Positions 26,116 to 32,727 of a DNA stretch of 33,938 nt are shown piece after piece. The stretch is from Streptomyces cahuitamycinicus (GTDB lineage: Bacteria; Actinomycetota; Actinomycetes; Streptomycetales; Streptomycetaceae). A program made the translations under genes and the position numbers. Within the stretch, counting starts at the first letter, position 1; each line of letters begins with the position of its first letter. Below the pieces are notes generated by a model, which did not search any database, was not told the origin of the DNA, and saw only the letters and a program-made list of their open reading frames with translations. The stretch lies in NCBI RefSeq assembly GCF_002891435.1, contig NZ_POUC01000034.1, positions 1-33,938 of the forward strand, written 5' to 3'.

Positions 26116-26514
26116 CTACTCCCGTCCGAGGGGTCTCAGTTCGTACTTGGGGTTGAACAGCACCCGGCGGCCCCGGCTCATCGAGATCCGGCCCGACGCG
26201 ATCAGCTTGCGCCCCGGCTCTATGCCCACGATGGAGCGCCTGCCGAGCCACACCACGTCCAGCGCGGCGGAGCCGTCGAACAGCTCGGCCTCCAGGGCCG
26301 GGACTCCCGCACGCGGCCGAAGGGTGACCGTGCGCAAGGTACCAGTAACCGTCACTATCTCGCGGTCCTGGCAGTCTCCGATCCGGATGCAGCCGGCCGT
26401 CTCGCTGTCTTCGCGCAGCTCCTCGGACTCCAGGTCCTCCTGCGTCGAGGAGAGCCGGTCGAGCATGCGCCGGAAACGGCCCGCCGGCTTATCGGAACGA
26501 GGGACAGCACTCAT
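26116..26514 (-). CDS. OB-fold nucleic-acid-binding protein
   Basis: Small soluble protein, 132 aa. After a helical N-terminus (RRMLDRLSSTQEDLESEELRED) a single OB-fold covers about 40-130: IVTVTGTLRTVTLRPRAGVP, AELFDGSAALDVVWLGRRSI, IEPGRKLIASGRISMSRGRR. The pattern matches tRNA-anticodon type OB domains found in stand-alone actinobacterial proteins. The ligand is unknown, likely single-stranded nucleic acid. It lies 63 bp downstream of kdpE and immediately upstream of the DUF3159 gene. Confidence 0.8.
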   Translation of the reverse strand: MSAVPRSDKPAGRFRRMLDRLSSTQEDLESEELREDSETAGCIRIGDCQDREIVTVTGTLRTVTLRPRAGVPALEAELFDGSAALDVVWLGRRSIVGIEPGRKLIASGRISMSRGRRVLFNPKYELRPLGRE

Positions 26515-26577
26515 GTCTGAAGCGTACCGGGGCGTACTGACGAAGGGCGAGGAGCCTGTTTCCCGAAGGCGACACCC

Positions 26578-27261
26578 TCACTTCTCGAAGCGACAGCCCA
26601 TCCCCGGCTCGGTGACAAGGTGCTTCGGGTGCGAGGGATCGGCTTCCAGCTTCCGCCGCAACTGCGCCATGTACACGCGCAGATAGTTCGTCTCCGTCCC
26701 GTACGACGGCCCCCACACCTCCTGGAGCAGCTGCTTCTGCCCGACCAGGCGTCCGCCGTTGCGCACGAGGACCTCCAGCAGGTGCCACTCCGTGGGGGTC
26801 AGCCGTACGTCCTTGCCGCCCCTGTTGACCTTCTTCGCGCCCAGGTCGACGGTGAAGTCGCCGGTGTCGACGATCACGTCCTTCAGACCGTCGCCGGCCG
26901 GTTCGGCCCGGCGTACTGCGGCCCGCAGCCGGGCCAGCAGCTCGTCCATGCCGAACGGCTTGGTGACGTAGTCGTCGGCGCCCGCGTCCAGCGCCTCGAC
27001 CTTCTCGTCGGAGGTGTGCCGGGCGGACAGCACCAGGATCGGCACCCGGGTCCAGCCGCGCAGGCCCCTGATCACCTCCACACCGTCCATGTCGGGCAGC
27101 CCGAGATCGAGGACGACCACGTCGGGGTGGCGGGCGGCGGCGAGCCGGAGGGCGGTGGCACCGTCGTGGGCCGCGTCGACCTCGTACGTGCGTGCCTTGA
27201 GGTTGATCACGAGTGCGCGCACGATCTGCGGCTCGTCGTCGACCACGAGGACGCGGGTCAT
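26578..27261 (-). CDS. kdpE: OmpR-family response regulator KdpE
   Basis: Transcription factor of the KdpDE type, 227 aa. The receiver domain (1-115) shows the acidic pair D8-D9, phospho-acceptor D52 (VVLDLGLPDMDG), S79 and K101 (DDYVTKPFG). A winged-helix DNA-binding domain (about 130-225) contains RLTPTEWHLLEVLVRNGGRL, GTETNYLRVYMAQLRRKLE and the closing TEPGMGCRFEK typical of KdpE. In other bacteria KdpE switches on the kdpFABC potassium pump. The ATG at 27261 overlaps the stop of kdpD, which is internally deleted, so KdpE has probably lost its cognate kinase. No kdpFABC genes are in the window. Confidence 0.9.
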   Translation of the reverse strand: MTRVLVVDDEPQIVRALVINLKARTYEVDAAHDGATALRLAAARHPDVVVLDLGLPDMDGVEVIRGLRGWTRVPILVLSARHTSDEKVEALDAGADDYVTKPFGMDELLARLRAAVRRAEPAGDGLKDVIVDTGDFTVDLGAKKVNRGGKDVRLTPTEWHLLEVLVRNGGRLVGQKQLLQEVWGPSYGTETNYLRVYMAQLRRKLEADPSHPKHLVTEPGMGCRFEK

Positions 27262-27903
27262 GAGGCCTGCCTTTCCGGTTCTGTCGCGGGGTTCTGCTCC
27301 GGGGTGGTTCCCGCAGCGCGGAGGGTGAGGACCATGGTGAGCCCGCCGCGGGGGGTGTCCTCGGCGTCCAGGGTGCCGCCCATGGCCTCGGCGAAGCCGC
27401 GTGCCACCGCGAGGCCCAGGCCCACGCCGGCGCCGCGCGGGGCGTCCCCGTGGCGTTGGAAGGGCTCGAAGATGCGCCCCTTGGCCTCGTCGGGCACGCC
27501 CGGCCCCCGGTCGACGACCCGCACCTCGACCCGGTCGGCGAGCGCGCTGCCGGCGACCAGCACGGGTGCGCCGGGCGGACTGTACTTGACGGCGTTCTCC
27601 ACGAGGTTGGCCATCGCCCGCTCGAGCAGCCCAGGGTCCACCGCGACCATGGTCAGCGTCTCGGGCACGTCCAGGCGGGCACTGCCCTCGCGGGACGCCG
27701 CCGCGGTACTCCAGTTCCCTGCGCGGCACCTGCTCCAGGCCGTGCAGCAGCACCTCGGTGCGGGGCCGTCCGTGGTGTTCGACGAAGGCCACCACACAGT
27801 CGGTACCCCGCTCGACGCGGCGGTGCGCCTCGGCCAGCATCGCGTACGTCTTGCCGACGCCCGGTGCCGCGCCGAGGTGGATCCGAAGCTTGCCGCGTGC
27901 CAT
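27258..27903 (-). pseudogene. kdpD: kdpD with large internal deletion and frameshift
   Basis: Only the two ends of a KdpD kinase (normally ~850 aa) remain. From the ATG at 27903 the N-terminal sensor domain reads RGKLRIHLGAAPGVGKTYAM, with its Walker-A motif, to RRELEYRG, about 68 residues. Directly afterwards, near 27690, and in another frame, comes the extreme C-terminal ATPase: LDVPETLTMVAVDPGLLERA, NLVENAVKYSPPG (N-box), DRGPGVPDEAKGRIFEPF and GVGLGLAVARGFAEAMGG. The four membrane helices, GAF region and phospho-acceptor His are gone, so the product cannot be a kinase. It is still joined to kdpE by an ATGA overlap and may persist only as its leader. Confidence 0.88.
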
Positions 27904-28403
27904 GGCCCCATTTTCTTCCGGTGGTCTGCCGACTGCGCAGCGTCGACCCTACGGCCGGAGAGCGCGGCATCCGGGCGCCGGGCACGCTCCGGGGCGCACT
28001 TTGACGGAACCCTGACGCGGCCGGACCGCCGCGGCGTTCCAGGCGGCGTTGCCCGGCCGGTCAAGGGTCAGGCGGGGTTGTCGCCGTGGGTGAGGGTCTC
28101 CCAGGCGACGATGAGGTTGTGGGCCCCGGCGGGGCGGCCCCGCCGGTCAGTGTCCCGGTGTTGGTCATGGCGTGTCCGAGACGGTTGGCCAAGGCGTTGT
28201 GCCCGACCTCGGAGACCGGCCCCAGCCCGAGCTACAGCGAGCCGCCGCACAGCAGGCCCCCGGCGCCGGCGCCGAGCTGGTACCTGGCGTGAAGCCGACC
28301 CCGAACGCGAAGCGCCTTCATGAACAGACGCGTTGGACGGAGACGCCAGGTGCAGACCAATGCAGCGTCAAGCTTTCGCGCACCAGATGGGGCCCACGAG
28401 AAA
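27904..28403. other. Gene-free stretch upstream of kdpD remnant
   Basis: No intact gene is seen. On the minus strand a frame ending at 28068 includes VSEVGHNALANRLGHAMTNT, a protein-like tail that I cannot assign and that has no upstream continuation past a stop near 28230. It may be a relic of a gene lost together with the middle of kdpD. Confidence 0.35.
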
Positions 28404-28431
28404 GGGCCGCACCCCCGGCGGGGTACGGCCC
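28404..28431 (-). terminator. Terminator hairpin after DUF3710 gene
   Basis: GGGCCGCACCCC and GGGGTACGGCCC form a 12-bp stem with one mismatch around CGGC, 16 bp beyond the stop of the minus-strand gene. Confidence 0.8.
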
Positions 28432-28446
28432 TGGTGTCCCTACGGG

Positions 28447-29196
28447 TCAGCGGACCTCGGTGATCTCCGGTCCCCGCTGGAGCTGGCCCATTCCGCCGGC
28501 GAAACGGGAGCCCTCCTCCTGCTGAACGCCCTCGGGGACCATCTGGGCGTCGTCCGGCAGCTTCAGGACGATCGGGTCACGAGGCGCCATCGGGCCCTCT
28601 CCGCGCACCACGACCGTGTCCCGGAAGATCTGCTCGAGCAGCCCGGCGGCCTGCGGCTGTACCGCGCCCTGGCCCGAGATGACCCCGCGCAGGAACCAGC
28701 GGGGGCCGTCCACACCGACGAACCGCACGACCTGGAAGCCGCCGGTGCCGTCCGGCAGCTGTACGGGCACCTGGGCGCGCAGCTCCCAGCCCAGCGGTCC
28801 CTCGACCTCGTCGACGATGCCGCCCTGCTGGGTGATGCCGGTGCCGATCTCCTCACGCACCTCGCCCCAGATGCCCTCGCGCTTGGGTGCGGCGAAGCCC
28901 TGCAGCTGGATGGCGCTGTCGCGCAGCACGACCGTCGCCGCCACGATCGCGTCGCCCGCGACCTCGACCCTGAGCTCCATGCCGTCGACGCCCGGCACGA
29001 ACAGACCGCCCAGGTCGACCCGGCCTTCGCTCGGGTCACGCACCTCGGAGCTGTCCCAGGGCCCGTCGGGCCGCGGCGCCGGCTCGAGCCTCAGACGCCC
29101 GCCCTCGCCCGCCTCAGTGTCGACACCGTCGACGACCTGCTCGGCCTCGCCGGCCGCGTCCTCGGCGGCATCCCTCTTCTTGCGACGTCCGAACAC
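28447..29196 (-). CDS. DUF3710 family protein
   Basis: Soluble protein, 249 aa, of the actinobacterial DUF3710 family; function unknown. A short basic FGRRKKRD N-terminus and acidic linker precede the conserved body: GPWDSSEVRDPSEGRVDLGG, VVLRDSAIQLQGFAAPKREG, WGEVREEIGTGI and VDGPRWFLRGVISGQGA. The GTG at 29196 has GGAAGGACAG upstream, which overlaps the last codons of dut; the genes are separated by one base and thus form an operon with dut and the thioesterase gene. Adjacency of DUF3710 and dut is widely conserved in actinobacteria. Confidence 0.88.
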   Translation of the reverse strand: MFGRRKKRDAAEDAAGEAEQVVDGVDTEAGEGGRLRLEPAPRPDGPWDSSEVRDPSEGRVDLGGLFVPGVDGMELRVEVAGDAIVAATVVLRDSAIQLQGFAAPKREGIWGEVREEIGTGITQQGGIVDEVEGPLGWELRAQVPVQLPDGTGGFQVVRFVGVDGPRWFLRGVISGQGAVQPQAAGLLEQIFRDTVVVRGEGPMAPRDPIVLKLPDDAQMVPEGVQQEEGSRFAGGMGQLQRGPEITEVR

Positions 29197-29197
29197 G

Positions 29198-29848
29198 TCA
29201 CTGTCCTTCCCGGTCGGATACGACCGAAGCGTATCGATTCCCACCCGCCTGACCGCCGATGGCGGCCTGACCGCTTGTGCCGCTCGTTCCGTCCACCGCC
29301 GCATGGCCTCCGGTGGATCCGAAGCCCCCCTCGGCCCGCGCCGAGCCGGGAAGCTCCGCCACCTCCTGGAAGCGGACCCTCTCGACCTGCTGGACTACCA
29401 GTTGGGCAATCCGGTCGAAGCGCTCGAACCGCACGGCCTCGCGCGGGTCGAGATTCACCACGATCACCTTGATCTCCCCACGGTACCCGGCATCAACCGT
29501 CCCCGGGGCATTCACCAGGGCGACGCCGCAGCGGGCAGCCAGACCGGATCGCGGGTGCACGAAGGCCGCGTACCCCTCCGGCAGCGCCACTGACACCCCC
29601 GTGGGCAGCACGGCCCGCTCACCCGGCCCCAGTTGGCACGCCTCGGTGGTGCGCAGATCCGCCCCGGCGTCACCGGGCCGCGCGTACGACGGAAGCGGCA
29701 CGTCGGGATCGACGCGCCGGATCAGCACGTCCAGCGGCCGGCGGCTCACGGGGCTCGTGGGAGTCATGAGGCGATCCGTGCTCATGGGGGAATCCGTACT
29801 CATGGGGCTGATGGGGCTATCGGCTTGCAAGGGGCGGGCCGTGCTCAC
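29198..29848 (-). CDS. dut: Deoxyuridine 5'-triphosphate nucleotidohydrolase (dUTPase)
   Basis: Trimeric dUTPase that hydrolyses dUTP to dUMP and pyrophosphate, keeping uracil out of DNA and feeding thymidylate synthesis. All five motifs are present: PGDAGADL, VHPRSGLAARCGV, NAPGTVDAGYRGEI, RFDRIAQLVV and the C-terminal Gly-rich RAEGGFGSTGG. A Gly/Ser/Ala-rich tail follows. The GTG at 29848 overlaps the thioesterase stop (GTGA) and has GAGGTG upstream, giving 216 aa. In-frame ATGs at 29803, 29785 and 29767 are alternatives; the last, with 189 aa, is closest to the usual length. The region between starts carries an 18-bp tandem repeat. Confidence 0.93.
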   Translation of the reverse strand: MSTARPLQADSPISPMSTDSPMSTDRLMTPTSPVSRRPLDVLIRRVDPDVPLPSYARPGDAGADLRTTEACQLGPGERAVLPTGVSVALPEGYAAFVHPRSGLAARCGVALVNAPGTVDAGYRGEIKVIVVNLDPREAVRFERFDRIAQLVVQQVERVRFQEVAELPGSARAEGGFGSTGGHAAVDGTSGTSGQAAIGGQAGGNRYASVVSDREGQ

Positions 29849-30429
29849 GGGTTCACCTCGAAGGCACGAGCGCGCCGGACCTGGTCCGGGTCGTTCATGG
29901 CCGCCTGGATCTCCTCCTGGCGGCCGTGGTCCACGAAATGGTCGACCTTCACCTCGACGAAGAGCGCGTCCGCGCGCACGGCGACGGGCCCGTCGGGGCC
30001 GCCGACGCGTCCGGTCGCGGTGGAGTAGATCTTCCGCCCGGCCACCGCCGTCACCTCCGCCTCCAGGTACAGCGTGGTGCCGACGGGCACGGGCCGCACG
30101 AAGTCCGTCTCCAGCCGCCCGGTCACCGCGATCGTGCGCAGCAGCCAGTTCAGCGAGCCGAGGGTCTCGTCCAGGGCGGAGGTGAGCACGCCACCGTGCG
30201 CGAGGCCCGGAGCGCCCTGGTGGGCGGGCTGGACGGTGAACTCGGCGGTGAGCGACAGGCCTTCGCCGGCCCGCGCCTCCAGGTGCAGCCCGTGCGGCTG
30301 GTCGTCGCCACAGCCGAAACACGCGCCGTAGTGCGCGCCGAGGAGCTCGCCGGGCGCGGGCGCGTCCGGGTGCCGCACCGGCTGCACGGCGTCGGCCGGA
30401 GGCTGAAGAGCTGCGGAAGTACGACTCAC
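29845..30429 (-). CDS. PaaI-type hot-dog thioesterase
   Basis: Soluble hot-dog fold protein, 194 aa, of the PaaI/4HBT thioesterase group, likely hydrolysing an acyl-CoA. The N-terminal YGACFGCGDDQPHGLHLEA holds a CxxC pair. The active-site segment is HQGAPGLAHGGVLTSALDETLG, with His-Gly-Gly and the helix Asp/Glu as in the family. LETDFVRPVPVGTTLYLEAEVT and ATGRVGGPDGPVAVRADALFVEV complete the fold. The GTG at 30429 has only a weak ribosome site. It is first in the thioesterase-dut-DUF3710 operon and divergent from the DUF3093 gene. The substrate is unknown. Confidence 0.82.
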   Translation of the reverse strand: MSRTSAALQPPADAVQPVRHPDAPAPGELLGAHYGACFGCGDDQPHGLHLEARAGEGLSLTAEFTVQPAHQGAPGLAHGGVLTSALDETLGSLNWLLRTIAVTGRLETDFVRPVPVGTTLYLEAEVTAVAGRKIYSTATGRVGGPDGPVAVRADALFVEVKVDHFVDHGRQEEIQAAMNDPDQVRRARAFEVNP

Positions 30430-30487
30430 AGCCGGAGACCTTACCCGCGCGTCCGCCCCTCCCGGACACCGTGTCAAGCTTGGCCCC

Positions 30488-30946
30488 ATGCAGCTCTCCG
30501 CCGCCCCGTACGAAGAACGCCTCACCGCCCCGCGGACCTGGTGGCTGATCTCGTTCCTGGTGGGCGTCTCCATGGCCCTGATCCTGCTCCCGTTCGGCAC
30601 GCTGCCGATGCTCGGCGGCCTGGCCGGGGGCACCGCGGTCGCGGCCGTCGCCGCGAGCTCGTACGGCTCGGTCCGCATCCGCGTGGTCGGCGACTCCCTG
30701 ATCGCGGGCGAGGCGAGGATCCCGCTGGCGGCACTGGGCGAGGCGGAGGTGCTGGACGCGGAGGAGACCCGCGCCTGGCGCACCTACAAGGCCGACCCGC
30801 GCGCCTTCCTCCTGCTGCGCGCGTACATCCCCACGGCCCTGCGGGTGGAGGTCACGGACCCGCAGGACCCGACTCCGTACCTGTACCTGTCCACGCGCGA
30901 GCCCGAGCGCCTGGCGGAGGCACTGCGGCCGGCGAAGCCCGAGTAG
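30488..30946 (+). CDS. DUF3093 family membrane protein
   Basis: Small membrane protein, 152 aa, of the actinobacterial DUF3093 family; function unknown. Two hydrophobic helices at about 19-38 and 42-58 follow YEERLTAPRTWWL. The rest is a cytoplasmic, PH-like beta domain (VRIRVVGDSLIAGEARIPLA) with TYKADPRAFLLLRAYIPTAL and the conserved end YLYLSTREPERLAEAL. It is divergent from dut, and the two genes are neighbours in many actinobacteria. Confidence 0.85.
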   Translation: MQLSAAPYEERLTAPRTWWLISFLVGVSMALILLPFGTLPMLGGLAGGTAVAAVAASSYGSVRIRVVGDSLIAGEARIPLAALGEAEVLDAEETRAWRTYKADPRAFLLLRAYIPTALRVEVTDPQDPTPYLYLSTREPERLAEALRPAKPE

Positions 30947-31048
30947 CACAGCCGAGCGGGACATCACCCGGCCGCTGAGTGCGCCCGCACGAGGTCGCCC
31001 GAGAGGGCCTCGACGTGCGGCTCCTGCGCGCCGAATCGACGCCCGGCG

Positions 31049-32011
31049 TCAGCGGCCGTCGTCGCCGTGCCGGTCGTCACCGAGGGGCCCCTGGTGACGG
31101 CCCAGGGGGTCGCTGGTGATCTCGCCCATCTCCAGGGCGTCCGCCGGACGTTCCAGGGCGGGGAGCGCCTCCAGAGCCTCCCAGGGCACCTGGATCTTGC
31201 GCAGGTCCCCGCGGATACGGCCGGCGAGCTTTCTCGTCTCGCCGCGGTTCATGACCGCCCCCACGGCGGCGCCCACCAGGAACGGCATCAGGTTCGGCAT
31301 GCTGCGGACCATTCGCTTCATGATCCGCTGCCGTAGTTCGCGCTTCATGCGGCTGTTCAGCGCCGCGCTGAGTGTCGACGGCTTGGTCGCGTCGATCCCG
31401 CGCTCCCCCGACCACGAGTCGAGGTACGCGGTGCTGCGCTGCTTGAGGTTGCCGGGCGGCCGTACGCCGTAGACCTCGTGGAGTTCGGCGATCAGCTTCA
31501 GCTCGATCACCGCGACGCCGGTGACCTCGGCGGCCAGTTCCGTCGGCATCGCCGGGGGCACGGGGAGCATGGCGGCCGCGCCGATACCCGCCCCGACCGT
31601 CGCCGTCGCGTTCGCGGCGCCCGCCACGAGCTTGTCCGCGAGTTCCTCGGGCCCGAGGCCCGGGAACTGCCTGCGCAGCGTCGCCAGGTCCCGTACGGGC
31701 ACGCGCGGGGCCAGTTCGATGATCCGGTCGGCGAGATAGGCCAGTCCGGCCCGGGCCCGGTCGCCGCCCTTGCGGACGCCTTCCCTGGCCCGCTCCCGGA
31801 TCGTCCCCGCCCGCCGTCTCGCGACGGGTGCGGGGACGTCCACGGACGCCGGGAGGTCACCCCGGTCCGCTGCCGGTTCGAGCGAGGCCGCCCCCGTAGC
31901 GGTTGAGCCTCGCTCGTTTTCACGCACGCCGTACCGCGGGCCGTCTGCCGGCCCTTCGTCCGCTTTCCGCTTGGAGAAGCGGCGCTTCCAGGGAGGGGTC
32001 GAGCCTGTCAC
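31049..32011 (-). CDS. Conserved actinobacterial protein, EcsC-like
   Basis: Protein of 320 aa, with a basic, disordered first ~65 residues and then an alpha-helical core: YLADRIIELAPRVPVRDLAT, LRRQFPGLGPEELADKLVAG, and hydrophobic glycine/alanine-rich segments ATATVGAGIGAAAMLPVPPA and NLMPFLVGAAVGAVMNRGE that could insert in membranes. The layout resembles EcsC-family proteins, whose function is poorly known. The GTG at 32011 has GAGGGCGGG upstream and lies 13 bp after the DUF4193 stop, so both are probably one transcript. The C-terminal ~35 residues are charged and His/Asp-rich. Confidence 0.75.
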   Translation of the reverse strand: MTGSTPPWKRRFSKRKADEGPADGPRYGVRENERGSTATGAASLEPAADRGDLPASVDVPAPVARRRAGTIRERAREGVRKGGDRARAGLAYLADRIIELAPRVPVRDLATLRRQFPGLGPEELADKLVAGAANATATVGAGIGAAAMLPVPPAMPTELAAEVTGVAVIELKLIAELHEVYGVRPPGNLKQRSTAYLDSWSGERGIDATKPSTLSAALNSRMKRELRQRIMKRMVRSMPNLMPFLVGAAVGAVMNRGETRKLAGRIRGDLRKIQVPWEALEALPALERPADALEMGEITSDPLGRHQGPLGDDRHGDDGR

Positions 32012-32024
32012 GGCCGACCCGCCC

Positions 32025-32321
32025 TCAGTCGCAGTCGCGGCAGATCGGCTGACCGTTCTTCTCCCGGGCCAGCTGGCTGCGGTGGTGCACCAGGAAGCAG
32101 CTCATGCAGGTGAACTCGTCCTGCTGCTTCGGGAGCACCCGGACGGCCAGTTCCTCGTTCGAGAGGTCGGCTCCGGGCAGCTCGAGGCCTTCGGCTGCCT
32201 CGAACTCGTCGACGTCCACGGCGGAGGCCGACTTGTCGTTCCTCCGAGCCTTCAGCTCTTCCAGGCTGTCCGAGTCGACGTCGTCGTCGGTCTTGCGTGG
32301 AGTGTCGTAATCGGTTGCCAT
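32025..32321 (-). CDS. DUF4193 family zinc-ribbon-like protein
   Basis: Small acidic protein, 98 aa, of the DUF4193 family. It begins MATDYDTPRKTDDD, has an acidic middle (VDVDEFEAAEGLELPGADLS) and ends with two CxxC knuckles, CMSCFLVHHRSQL and ICRDCD, 18-20 residues apart, that likely bind one zinc. A good GGGGGAG site precedes the ATG. DUF4193 is universal in actinobacteria and of uncertain function. About 400 bp of non-coding DNA lies upstream. Confidence 0.9.
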   Translation of the reverse strand: MATDYDTPRKTDDDVDSDSLEELKARRNDKSASAVDVDEFEAAEGLELPGADLSNEELAVRVLPKQQDEFTCMSCFLVHHRSQLAREKNGQPICRDCD

Positions 32322-32540
32322 GGTCGCTCTCCCCCTCTGGGTGTCTGCGGTGTCTCCAGCGCACGTAACGCGTGAGAGGCCGGACTTGTGCCCGACCTGA
32401 GGCGGAGATTTTGCCTCACATCAAGGTCTGTTACTCAATCGACACCCAACCGGACTCCCCATGAGTGATCGGCTTGGATGGCGATGGGGACCGTACACGG
32501 TCCGAATGCTGCACGCCAAAGGCGTCTCACCGTGTACTTC

Positions 32541-32603
32541 CCGTGATCAAGACCCCCGAAAACCGGGATTATCCCGGCTTTCCGACAACGGGCATGATCA
32601 CGG
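32541..32603 (-). terminator. Nested inverted repeats including cutS terminator
   Basis: The inner hairpin CCGGGAT/ATCCCGG at 32563-32577 is followed, in minus-strand sense, by TTTTCG, as in an intrinsic terminator. Outer arms CCGTGATCA (32541-32549) and TGATCACGG (32595-32603) are perfect complements enclosing it. Confidence 0.65.
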
Positions 32604-32629
32604 AGAGTAGATGACCGGAAAAGCGTCCC

Positions 32630-32643
32630 TGTGATCGATCACA
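32630..32643. promoter_or_regulatory. Perfect 14-bp palindrome, CRP-like half sites
   Basis: TGTGATCGATCACA contains GTG-N6-CAC, the loose consensus of CRP-family sites in Streptomyces. It lies 85 bp after the cutS stop and about 310 bp upstream of the DUF4193 start, far for a classical activator site. Confidence 0.4.
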
Positions 32644-32727
32644 CACGGTGAACGCGCGGTGAAGCCTCAGAAATTCCGCGCAAAGCGAACATCCCCGGGT
32701 GCCGCCGAGTGAATCGGCGACATGATC

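Larger units (their letters stand above)
32322..32727. promoter_or_regulatory. 400-bp non-coding region between cutS and the DUF4193 gene
   Basis: No open frame here looks real. It contains the cutS terminator (about 32563-32577), nested inverted repeats and a perfect palindrome (32630-32643), listed separately. The promoter of the DUF4193 gene must lie in the left part. AT content is higher than in the surroundings at 32385-32440. Confidence 0.5.

Noticed and set aside
26578..27903. Single long minus-strand fusion of KdpD N-terminus to KdpE
   Set aside because: The frame is continuous, but the part between about 27690 and 27261 is an out-of-frame reading of the KdpD C-terminus. KdpE has its own ATG at 27261.
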